Below, one piece after another: positions 14,601-22,074 of a stretch of DNA of 64,000 bases (position 1 is its first letter; every line of letters begins with the position of its first letter). Source of the DNA: Alitta virens. Its lineage: Eukaryota > Annelida > Polychaeta > Phyllodocida > Nereididae. The stretch covers positions 70,843,829-70,907,828 of the forward strand of contig OW028573.1 of NCBI GenBank assembly GCA_932294295.1, in the 5' to 3' direction. The translations under genes and the position numbers were made by a program. The notes below the pieces were generated by a model. The model worked only from the letters and a program-made list of their open reading frames with translations. It was not told the origin of the DNA and did no database searches.

Positions 14601-17600
14601 GTGATATCTGACAGATGATCTGATAGGCTGGTGATCTCTAACAGATGATCTGATAGGCTGGTGATATCTGACAGATGATCTGATAGGCTGGTGATCTCTA
14701 ACAGATGATCTGATAGGCTGGTGATCTCTAACATATGATCTGATTGACTGGTGATCTCTAACAGATGATCTGATAGGCTGGTGATTTCTAAAAGATGATC
14801 TGATTGGCTGGTGTCCATTAGAAGGCAATGCCTGATTATTACTAAAGTACCGTGTCAGTAGCCAGTTCAAAATCAAACTATACGAGATAAGATCAGACGC
14901 TAGTGTTGCACTGTTGTACCTTCAGGATGCGATGGAGCTGCCGACATCACTTTTGTTATTGATGCTTCTGGAAGTATCCACAGAGAACGATTTCCAATCG
15001 TCTTGGATTTTGTCAAAGCAATCGTCAGAGAGCTGGAAATTTCACCAACTAGGGGAAGGTACTGCTTAGTCATGGTCTTTGAAAATCAAGTTATCTGTGA
15101 TCTAATACTGAATAATTTAATTCTTCCCCAATGTATACAATAGTACATGTAGCGGATTTAAGTGCAAAACTTTGCTTAACCATTTAGAAAACAAACTTCC
15201 GTAATGTTGGCTTTAAAATTTTAAAAAGAAATACAAGTTTTATCAAAAATGTAATGGAGGGAATATTATAGCTACAGTATCTAACGGAAATGAGTACACC
15301 CTGCCTTGTTTTCACAGCATCTTCTACAGTTTTCCAAGCACATCAGATATGCAGATTTCAAGGGTAGACAGCAGCAATGAGAAAATTAAGTGATAAATAT
15401 GAATATTTCTTTGCCTCGAAACATTCATATCTGATGTGCTTGGAAAAATGTCGCTGAAACTGGAAAAAAAAAAAATTAAAATTAGGTTAGTGTTTACTCT
15501 TTTCTGTTAGATACTGTAGATTCGTCAAATAACAAAATATGTTCATTTATAATATGATGCAAAATTAGATTAGGTCATGTTTATATTATGGTATCCTGAC
15601 AGGATAGCTGCTATCACGTGGAGCAATGGAGCTCAGTTCCAGTTTGGTCTGACCCAATACTCAACACAGCAAGATGTCATACAGGCCCTTGGCTACACCA
15701 GGTACATAGGGCAAAGAACTTACACTGCAGATGCCCTGGACATGCTCAAGACTCGAATCTACAACACCCCAGCTGATAGACCTAATGTACCCAACTATGC
15801 CATTGTCGTTACGGATGGAAATTCCAACATCGACCCAGCTAGGACTATTCCTGCTGCAGTACAGGTTGGTAAAAAAAATATTAATAAGTCTCAATATCTT
15901 GTAGTGTAATTATGAAAGAAAAATTAAGCTTGAATACCTTGTAGTGTAATCATGCAATGTGTTACAGATTTGAAAACCAAAAAATAAATAAAAATATTGT
16001 AATGATGTTTTGGATGAAATTAGAATTTTCACACAGATGAATTATTCACAGCAATTGTGAAAGAAAGTAGCAAGTGCCCTTGAAAAGTTTCCAATTTTGC
16101 AGAAGGAAAAATGTAATTGTGATTAATTAAGCTGTTAAAAGGTTCTTGGGAATGGACCGTAAAGAAAATGAGTGCAAAGATGTGACATGAATTTTATTGG
16201 TTCCAGGCTCGTGTCGATAGTATCCACATTATGGTTGTATCAGTTGGAGATCAAATCAACAATTTGGAACTTCGGGGAATAGCCAGCCAGCCGGAGGATA
16301 GAAATCTTTTCCAAGTGGAACAATTTTCAGACCTCCAAACGATTGTACAAAGACTGTCCAATGCAATCTGTGATGGTAAGCAATATTGTCTAATAATCTA
16401 ATATGGTAAATAAAAACATGTTTCATACTGTATCTTACAGACCATTGTCATCTCAGCATGACGTCTGCCCCTAGTTTTTTTTATCAAATGACTATGTCTC
16501 TGTCTTCATGCTACTGGCCTGAAGCTTATTCAGCTTAGATGACCAGCTGCCACAGGCAGATGTAATGATGAGATGATAAGGCCACACCACATTACACATT
16601 TACCCATGAGTGGGGTCGTTTACTTTCCTCAGCATAGACACCGAGTAAAAGGCACCTCCAATTTAACATCTCATGCGATCGACATCTGTGGGATGTAGCT
16701 CATGAAGAGTGCCCGGGTCGAGGATCGAACCCGGGACCTTTGGCAGATGCCCTAACCATTAAATAAGCTGAAAAGGTCATTATCCTGATAAAAACTACAC
16801 TGAACTAATTTGCAACGAAACTTGATGATAAATAAAGTGTGGGCACATAGTTTACTTACAAAAGTCAAACTGACGACCTTGAAATGGCGTAATATGTGAC
16901 TGACTGCCCCTGGTCAACTGAACTTGACTTCTCTATTATATATATCTTATCTTATTTTATCTTATTTTATCTTATCTTATCTCATCTTATTTTATCTTAT
17001 CTTATCTCATCTTATTTTATCTTATCTTATCTTATCTTATCTTATCTTATCTTGTCTTGTCTTGTCTTGTCTTGTCTTGTCTTGTCTTGTCTTGTCTTGT
17101 CTTGTCTTGTCTTGTCTTGTTTCACTCTAAATAAAGCATAGTCATACAGGGCATCCATATTACTTACAAGTAGTCATACTGAACAATTTGTTTAGAGTGA
17201 TATACTTGCAGTGAAGCTATTTTGTGCCACAATTTGTGTACAAAAAACAGTAAATTTTATTAGATGCTCACATTTCCCTAACGGGGTTACATGTAGGTTC
17301 AATACTTTTCTAAAGCCACCCACATATAAGTCAAGACTTCCGTAAGGTTCTGACCTGTCAAAATTTAAGAAGAAATACGAGTTTTTTAAACACAAAAAGT
17401 TTATGAGAGGCACGTTATACGCTTATAGAGTCTATCATTTTTATATTCTGTAAAAGGTTCAAGTTTTCTCTGGAACTGGATTCCTTGTGATTTGCATGAC
17501 AAAAAAGGCATTTTCGGTTTGTCCTTTTCGTTTCACACACTTTAAAGGTGAACGTGGCAAATATGACAACTCATCGACAGAACTGTCGAAAAGAGTCAAC

Positions 17601-20600
17601 AGAATGTGTGCCAAAAATACCAAACAGATCAAATATGAAAATGACATAGTCAGAAACATGAATGCAATGTCCATGGGAAACCAACATTTATAGCAGTAAT
17701 TAATTATTTGGCGGTACTGCTACCTTAAATTGATAATCTGACAATCATAATAATTTGGCTCATGAGCCCTTTATTGCCAAATTTATATTTACAAGAATAT
17801 TCATTGCACACTAACCATCATATCAATTTGGATCATAAGCATTTTATTGCTAGATTTTACAATAATATTCAATAATATTCATTGCACACTGACAATCATA
17901 TCAATTTGGATCATAAGCATTTTATTGCTAGATTTACAATAATATTCATTGCACACTGACAATCATATCAATTTTGATCGTGAGCTCTTTATTGCCAAAT
18001 TTATATTTACAATAATATTCGTTGCACACTGACCCATCGTGACAATCAGTAATAAAGTTGCCCAACTGCCTTACTTTACATACAAGTTAAGACATTCCAC
18101 AACCGCCATTAGGAAGACCTTATCTTGGCCCTTTGGGTCTTTCTTAATTTACTTCACACGAGACAAGGAACCTCCAGGGACCCCAGTGCCCTCTGCTAAT
18201 GGGGTAACTTTCTCCTGGGGCAACCAGGTACCAAGACAACGCGAAGGTCATGAGGGTTTCCAGAAGGTCATTAGAGATAGGGTGTACCCTTTTTCTGTGT
18301 CATGTTAGGTATTTAAAAACAATGTTATGGGGTAAAAATATACCAAGACACGTGAGCCAGCAAAGATCCAAGGGCTATCACAGTCTGATCTTTGGGGTGA
18401 CCAGGTGCACACTTGTTCGACACCCCTCAGGGTTTTTAACTAAATTAACAGTCAGCCCAAGAAACAATCCTTATGTCTTACATACCATTCTATAACCAGT
18501 AAATCGTCCAAGTGTTGACATAACTTTGTTCATGGCATTTTGTTTTTGTTCTGTCTAAACAAAGCTTTTAAGGAAAGCAAATGAAAAGCCAGTAGGCCTG
18601 ATGACAAAGTTGTGGTATTTAAGTCAACAGAAACATCATTAAGCCATTATAGCCAAAGCAAACAGTGTTTAACTGAACTTGAACAGTCCTATACTCATGC
18701 ATTCATCTGGCTTGATTATCAATTTAAACTGTTCAGGATTTGGCATCGTCCTTTTGTTTTTAACTATCAACAGAACAGTTATCCACTTTGTGCGATTGTA
18801 AACTCAGCCAGGACTACAGTAGAATTTACCAGTAAATTGTTTTATTATATCGTACTTTCCTTTTCAGATCGTGACGAGTGTAACAGTAATCCTTGCAGAA
18901 ATGGCGGGAGATGTGTCAACAGTTTGGATCGCTACATTTGCTTGTGTCCTGAAGGCCGAACTGGCTACAATTGTGAACGGAGTAAGCTGCATAAAGAACA
19001 ATAGCATCAGCCATTTTGCTGGATTGTGTTGAATTTATTACGGAAATGCACTCTATGACTCACTATTGTCTGTCACACTAAATTACCTTGTAAGGTCTGC
19101 ATTTGTAAAATCATTATAGTAAATTTTATTGACATGGGTGCGTGGTCAAGCCCCAGCCCAGTGGGATTACATGTCATAATAACAAATTAATTAACATCGG
19201 TGGCAAAATTAATACATTTTTGTGTCAGTATCATTAAGAGATGAAATGATTTTGGATACATAAGCGTCTTGTCCATGAAATAAGCTTCATCCAAAGTGCC
19301 CATCTTTTTCACCACCTATCCCTGTTTGTTGTCACTTTAACCTAGGCCCCTAGGCACGAAATTTTGCAATTATTGCAATATTAGGGGCAATTGACTGTGT
19401 GTTCCACAAACATTATTATTAGCAGCCATTACCTTATTGATTGGAAAACAATGTGATGGTTGTAATGTCGATTTTATTGTAGCTTGCAGGCGACAGCTGG
19501 ATGTTGTCTTCCTGCTGGACCTTTCGGGTAGTGTGGACAACCAGTATGATCGCATTGTCAGCTTCACCCGCCAGGTGGTGCTAGGGTTGGACATGGCTTT
19601 TGACAGAACTCGTATTGCAGTTGTGACATTTGGAGATCGATCTACTGTGCAGTTCGATTTAAATACTTACAGGTAAGCATACCCAACAAAGGGCTTTTGA
19701 TGATGGGGGTAATCAACAGTAATCTAGCAATAATCAGCCCCGAACGGTATAATTAGTGTAGACATTGCCCTGACAATGAGTCAATGGTTGCATATCTCCA
19801 TACTACCACCTACCACAAATCAAGCTATAATTATGGCAAAATCATCTATTTTAATGGATAAAAGATATCAGATTTCATATTAAATCGGAGATTGTATTAT
19901 AGGCATGTAATACACAAAATAACACAAAGCATTAACTTGTACACAAGAAAACACACTCAAGTACTTATTTATTGTAGGAAACAGGGTCGCTCCTTGCATG
20001 CCTTGGATTTACCTTTTAGGATCTCTTCTTAACATAATTTCTGATTGTTCCAGAGATAAGCAAGAAGTACTGAATGCCATAGCATTCTTTCCTGACAGAG
20101 GGCGCACCAATACACAAGACGCCCTCTCGTTGTTACGACGAGAACTATTTACAACTGGCAAAGGTGGCCGCCAGGGGGTGCCTGATATTGCAATTCTGGT
20201 CACTGATGGTTACTCCAATATTAATGAGCAGAACACTGTCCCAGAGGCCAACAGAGTCAAGGATGATAAGACAGGTGAGGAAAAGATTCTTTAAGATGTT
20301 GAGTGTAAATGCACTATGTGCAAATTTATTTATACATTTATTGATTATATTATATACAAATAAAACAAATTATACATAAATTCAATTACATTCCATAACA
20401 CATTCTCTATTAAGTTTTAATATCTACATATATCTAGCATAAAAATAATATTTACATATACGTATGGACGGAGACAATTTAGACCAAAATATATATGTTT
20501 CCAGCCCAGATAAAGATACAGAGTAACGCTAAGTTGAAATAGAAGGAACTGTTTTTCCTTTGTAAGAAAAGGAGACAAACAATAAAGATTAATGAAATGT

Positions 20601-20928
20601 ATATTCAAAAACACTGTATAATATATATACAATACTCATAAGAAAAAAGAGACTAAACAACCTGGAACACCAATAATAATGTAGTACCATTGAATGATAT
20701 ATAAGTTTAATGAAGGTCATTTCTTTTACGGCATTTCAACTGTCTTATTGTACTTTTTTTACAGCTATTTATGCGGTGGCATTAGGAGACCAGGTTGATA
20801 TGGGTGAGATCATGCAAGTAGCTGGCAGAAATGGGGAACCCCCTGATAATTACGTCTTCCGGATATCTAACGACGGTGACGTCATTCCAATAGCTGATAG
20901 ATTGTCAGAAAGGCTATGCCAGTGGTAA
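2562..20928 (+). CDS. Secreted vWA/EGF matrix protein (matrilin-like), 13 exons
   Basis: Joining 13 exons (listed separately) gives an open frame of 1107 codons plus stop. Order: signal peptide (residues 1-20 or so), vWA1 (24-234), vWA2 (235-423), EGF1 (424-461), vWA3 (462-652), EGF2 (653-690), vWA4 (691-878), EGF3 (879-916), vWA5 (917-1107). Each vWA starts with a Cys near its first residue and ends with a Cys, and has DxSGS, a Thr in the TNTA-like loop, and TDG: the complete MIDAS metal site. Such proteins are secreted and assemble in extracellular matrix; matrilins and cartilage matrix protein are the nearest vertebrate architecture, and many invertebrates have expanded families. All domain-border introns are phase 1, the exon-shuffling class. 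I saw no transmembrane segment, collagen repeat or coiled coil. The C-terminus is uncertain because splicing to downstream exons is possible. The ligand is unknown and I do not assign orthology to a named gene. Confidence 0.88.
2632..5660 (+). other. Intron 1 of vWA gene 1
   Basis: GTAAGC donor and a T-rich TTTTATTGCAG acceptor. It holds a poly-C run near 2920-2933 and otherwise plain AT-rich sequence. I see no additional exon, though short open frames occur. Confidence 0.75.
5661..6293 (+). CDS. vWA gene 1, exon 2: vWA domain 1 and Thr-rich linker
   Basis: A complete vWA domain lies in one exon (211 codons, phase 1 to phase 1). The MIDAS motif D-S-S-G-S is at residues 36-40, the loop reads GGTTNTSGG, and the third metal-binding segment is VITDGKS. 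Cys25 and the Cys of EYIC close the domain. After that Cys the chain runs into a Thr-rich stretch (Q-T-T-T-T-V-I-T-T-P) that is probably an O-glycosylated spacer before vWA2. No other inter-domain junction here has such a linker. The donor is GTAGGT. Confidence 0.9.
6492..7058 (+). CDS. vWA gene 1, exon 3: vWA domain 2
   Basis: A second complete vWA domain in a single 189-codon, phase 1-1 exon, only about 200 bp after exon 2. The motifs are D-A-S-G-S (residues 247-251), RGTTNTAAAL and LLTDGQSND. It starts E-C-R-E-P-V-D and ends at the Cys of RALVC. The acceptor is TTCTAG and the donor GTAAGT. The loop sequence resembles vWA1 and vWA3, suggesting internal tandem duplication. Confidence 0.9.
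7059..9535 (+). other. Intron 3 of vWA gene 1
   Basis: AT-rich intron between vWA2 and EGF1. No extra exon or clear element recognised. Confidence 0.7.
9536..9649 (+). CDS. vWA gene 1, exon 4: EGF-like domain 1
   Basis: This 38-codon, phase 1-1 exon encodes one EGF module starting N-V-N-E-C and containing six Cys: C-x5-C-x5-C, then YYCVCGPNYGG and a last Cys before N-Q. The x-V-N-E-C start and the aromatic pair before the fifth Cys suggest a calcium-binding type, though the hydroxylation-site Asn/Asp pattern is imperfect. All three EGF exons of this gene have exactly this length. Confidence 0.87.
9960..10010 (+). mobile_element. Possible 3' end of a CR1-like retroelement
   Basis: Within intron 4, GGACAATAAAGAG is followed by three copies of ATTCTG. 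An AATAAA followed by a short repeat of that kind is the usual 3' terminus of CR1-like non-LTR retrotransposons. The 5' boundary is not visible. A poly-G run near 9860-9876 lies just upstream. Confidence 0.4.
10107..10679 (+). CDS. vWA gene 1, exon 5: vWA domain 3
   Basis: A third vWA domain in a single exon (191 codons, phase 1-1). It opens R-C-D-N-P-S-D, has D-A-S-G-S (residues 474-478), GGTTNTADAIRY and VITDGQSNS, and closes with the Cys of INAIC. The acceptor is TCTTTCAG and the donor GTGAGT. The frame stays open past the donor, but domain homology ends at the Cys. Confidence 0.9.
10680..14202 (+). other. Intron 5 of vWA gene 1
   Basis: The largest intron of the gene (3.5 kb). It contains a minus-strand retroelement remnant (13.49-13.93 kb, listed separately). 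Nothing else is recognisable. Confidence 0.7.
13490..13930 (-). mobile_element. 5'-truncated non-LTR retrotransposon (ORF2 C-terminus)
   Basis: The minus-strand frame at 13642-13902 reads NYNQALTSM, LPLLQDKGTDLC, LLPPHSKYSS and RFKRSFIPFSLYNF. This is the pattern of the C-terminal tail of CR1/L2/jockey-group ORF2 proteins (a Leu-Pro-Leu plus R/K-D-x-Leu-C segment, then xRTxRFKNSFIP). The 3' side on that strand carries a TTGCAAATAAATAC sequence followed by TTAC-type repeats, a typical retroelement end. Only the last part is present, so it is a dead-on-arrival copy inside intron 5. Confidence 0.6.
14203..14316 (+). CDS. vWA gene 1, exon 6: EGF-like domain 2
   Basis: 38-codon phase 1-1 exon: N-G-S-P-C-N-S-S-P-C-R-N-G-G-R-C, then FRCTCADGFTGRFC. 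Six Cys have EGF spacing, with the CRNGGRC signature common in Notch-like EGF repeats. It lacks the D-x-D-E calcium motif at the start. Acceptor TTTTATAG, donor GTATGC. Confidence 0.88.
14525..14815. repeat. Minisatellite, 30 bp unit
   Basis: About ten head-to-tail copies of a 30-base unit (GATCTGATAGGCTGGTGATC plus TCTAACAGAT, with ATCTGACAGAT variants) lie in intron 6. Because 30 is a multiple of three, the minus strand shows open frames of repetitive HQPIRSSVRD type. These are shadows of the array and not genes. Confidence 0.93.
14926..15058 (+). CDS. vWA gene 1, exon 7: vWA domain 4, part 1
   Basis: Begins R-C-D-G-A-A-D-I-T-F with MIDAS D-A-S-G-S (residues 703-707) and ends at PTRG plus two bases (phase 2) before GTACTG. 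Unlike vWA1-3, this domain is divided by two introns. The acceptor is ACCTTCAG. Confidence 0.85.
15311..15460. repeat. Hairpin (inverted-repeat) element in intron 7
   Basis: The segment 15329-15351 (AGTTTTCCAAGCACATCAGA, then TATG at the end of the arm) is matched by its near-perfect reverse complement at 15426-15448, and similarity continues outward (CAGCATCTTCTAC versus GTCGCTGAAAC). The 75 bp centre is not palindromic. This looks like a small MITE. Target duplication could not be fixed. Confidence 0.65.
15603..15864 (+). CDS. vWA gene 1, exon 8: vWA domain 4, part 2
   Basis: Phase 2 in, phase 0 out. It encodes IAAITWSNGAQFQFGL, then RTYTADALD (metal-loop Thr present) and VVTDGNSNID. The first intron falls just before the beta-strand I-A-A-I-T-W. 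The second falls after AAVQ. The donor is GTTGGT. Confidence 0.87.
16207..16375 (+). CDS. vWA gene 1, exon 9: vWA domain 4, part 3
   Basis: Phase 0 in, phase 1 out. ARVDSIHIMVVSVGDQ is the strand before the ELRGIASQP helix, and the domain closes with LSNAIC. Acceptor GGTTCCAG and donor GTAAGC are strong. Confidence 0.86.
16499..16765 (-). mobile_element. tRNA-derived SINE, family 1, most complete copy
   Basis: Read on the minus strand, the copy starts with a tRNA-like head: an A-box-like TGGTTAGGGCA at 16748-16758 and a B box GGTTCGATCC at 16722-16731, spaced as in a pol III promoter. Then comes a roughly 200 bp body shared with copies at 1.0, 47.2, 47.9 and 53.2 kb. The head is not a functional tRNA, because acceptor and anticodon stems do not pair. 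This copy also shows the uninterrupted GGGATGTAGCTCATG junction that is split by a transposon in the 47.9 kb copy. Confidence 0.78.
16940..17121. repeat. Pentanucleotide microsatellite (TTATC)n then (TTGTC)n
   Basis: About 180 bp of TTATC units with TTTTATC and TCATC variants turn abruptly near 17050 into a pure (TTGTC) run. The block of one point variant shows how the array expanded locally. Long open frames of LSYLIL type on it are artefacts. Confidence 0.95.
17740..18034. repeat. Tandem repeat, about 67-72 bp unit, four copies
   Basis: The unit contains TTTATTGC, CAATAATATTCATTGCACAC and AATCATATCAATTTGGATCA. Units 2 and 3 are nearly identical, and units 1 and 4 share the variant TATTGCCAAATTTATATTTA. 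Confidence 0.85.
18868..18981 (+). CDS. vWA gene 1, exon 10: EGF-like domain 3
   Basis: 38-codon, phase 1-1 exon: D-R-D-E-C-N-S-N-P-C-R-N-G-G-R-C, then YICLCPEGRTGYNC. The D-x-D-E-C start, with the later Asp/aromatic pattern (N-S-L-D-R-Y), fits a calcium-binding EGF better than the other two. Acceptor TTTTCAG, donor GTAAGC. Confidence 0.9.
19483..19672 (+). CDS. vWA gene 1, exon 11: vWA domain 5, part 1
   Basis: Starts T-C-R-R-Q-L-D-V-V-F and carries D-L-S-G-S (residues 929-933), a conservative MIDAS variant. It ends in phase 2 after LNTY, before GTAAGC. The intron sits later in the domain than the first intron of vWA4. Confidence 0.87.
20054..20274 (+). CDS. vWA gene 1, exon 12: vWA domain 5, part 2
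   Basis: Phase 2 in, phase 1 out. DKQEVLNAIAFFPDRG leads to RTNTQDALSLLRREL and ILVTDGYSNI, so the metal loop and TDG are intact. Acceptor TTGTTCCAG, donor GTGAGG. Confidence 0.86.
20765..20928 (+). CDS. vWA gene 1, exon 13: vWA domain 5 end and stop
   Basis: AIYAVALGDQVDMGEI is the expected strand after the TDG helix. The domain finishes at SERLC, and the frame ends two residues later (Q-W-stop). An AATAAA lies only 19 bases past the stop (20947-20952). The stop TAA is itself part of a possible donor (G^GTAAAT), so a longer isoform using downstream exons is possible. Confidence 0.8.
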
Positions 20929-21055
20929 ATAGATTTTTTTGTTTATAATAAATCAATATTGATAGAATGTATAATTTCCATGTTTAGGTTGGTGTGCTTG
21001 TTCTATTCTGTGATCTCAATGACCTAATATTTTTGTTGAAATGTTTGCAACATAG

Positions 21056-22038
21056 GGAAGCTGGGGATCAGTAAGTATAGACAGTCATGACTCTTTTTAT
21101 TGTTTTTAACTGGCTTCATATTTTACTGATGCCTTTTCGTCAAGCAGTTTGTCATTGTTTCATTGTGTGCATTCAGCATTGCTTTTGGGCCCGGATGTAG
21201 CTTAGGTTGTTGTTATTTTTTGTTTTTCCCCATTATTTTGTGGCAGTGATATTCTTTTTTTGATTTGAGTTCGAGATATTTTTTCATTAGTGCATGTAAA
21301 CTTATTCAATTTTACTCGATTCTTGAAGGATCTTTGGAAAGCATTTACCAAGCAAACCAGACTATCTATCTTGTGATATTACCGTAAAGGATGGTATTAT
21401 CGACAGGGCGGGTATTATCGACACTCACATTAGAATGTTAACAATTTTGTTAACAAACTAATTTAAGTGTCGATAATACCCGCCCTGTCAATAATACTGT
21501 CCTTGACGGTACCATAAAATAAGGCACTGGTAAACTTGTGGTAACGTTTGGGTAACTTTCTCCGGAAAGCATCAGATTGTTCCTGACAATTTTAACTCAT
21601 AAATAAATAAAAATAGTTTCGGTGTTTTTCGATTTTCTTGTTACTTAGGCATATTATAACCAGGTGTCGTTACATAAAAGTTATATGGTAACACTTCTTT
21701 GCTAACATCAATTACCAGAAGAAATCTGATGCTTCCTGCAGACGGTTATCCTAAGATTACCGTGTAATATTTATGGTAAATTATCTTGATATATCTTCTT
21801 ATCTTCTTATAATATTACCTTGTTGACTGGGTAAAACATTACATGAATTTACCAACATGAGACATGAATGTTAATTGCTTGGAAATGATATTTTCCTAGT
21901 AGCTTTGAACTTTGCACATGGAGTCTGTGACCAGACTGTTAACACACACAGCCCAGCTGCCTGTCAACAACACTTAATTTTTGATTCACCTAGATGCACC
22001 TGCACCTGCACCAAAAGCTCAAGCAACCACCAAAAACA
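21056..22038 (+). other. Candidate alternative 3' exons of vWA gene 1
   Basis: A 15 bp micro-exon (21056-21070, between CATAG and GTAAGT) and a 45 bp exon (21994-22038, between CACCTAG and GTAATC) could follow exon 13 if it is spliced at TG^GTAAAT. The frame stays open: W-E-A-G-D-Q-C-T-C-T-C-T-K-S-S-S. A last exon at 22075 would add Q-V-P-P-F-G and a stop. Splice phases fit, but this is inference from sites only. Confidence 0.3.
21380..21511. repeat. Palindromic MITE-like element
   Basis: Two arms of about 45 bp are near-perfect reverse complements: TACCGTAAAGGATGGTATTA then TCGACAGGGCGGGTATTATC on the left, and GATAATACCCGCCCTGTCAA ending TTGACGGTA on the right. The centre also folds (TTAACAATTTTGTTAA). 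The whole 132 bp can form one long hairpin, as in small non-autonomous DNA transposons. No unambiguous target duplication. Confidence 0.8.
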
Positions 22039-22074
22039 GTAATCATTCTCACATTTCTTTTCACTTCATTTCAG

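Larger units (their letters stand above)
16376..18867 (+). other. Intron 9 of vWA gene 1, repeat-filled
   Basis: The intron holds a complete SINE copy, a pentanucleotide microsatellite and a tandem repeat of roughly 70 bp (each listed). The rest, including 17.13-17.73 and 18.04-18.85 kb, shows nothing recognisable. Confidence 0.7.

Noticed and set aside
14187..14876. 229-codon minus-strand open frame with repeated HQPIRSSVRD units
   Set aside because: It is a translation of the 30 bp minisatellite and runs antisense over EGF exon 6; no splice or start context.
16719..16760. tRNA gene candidate on the minus strand
   Set aside because: A and B boxes are present, but acceptor and anticodon stems do not pair and the sequence continues into a SINE body.
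17760..18034. CRISPR-like repeat-spacer pattern
   Set aside because: The whole unit repeats head-to-tail with no unique spacers.
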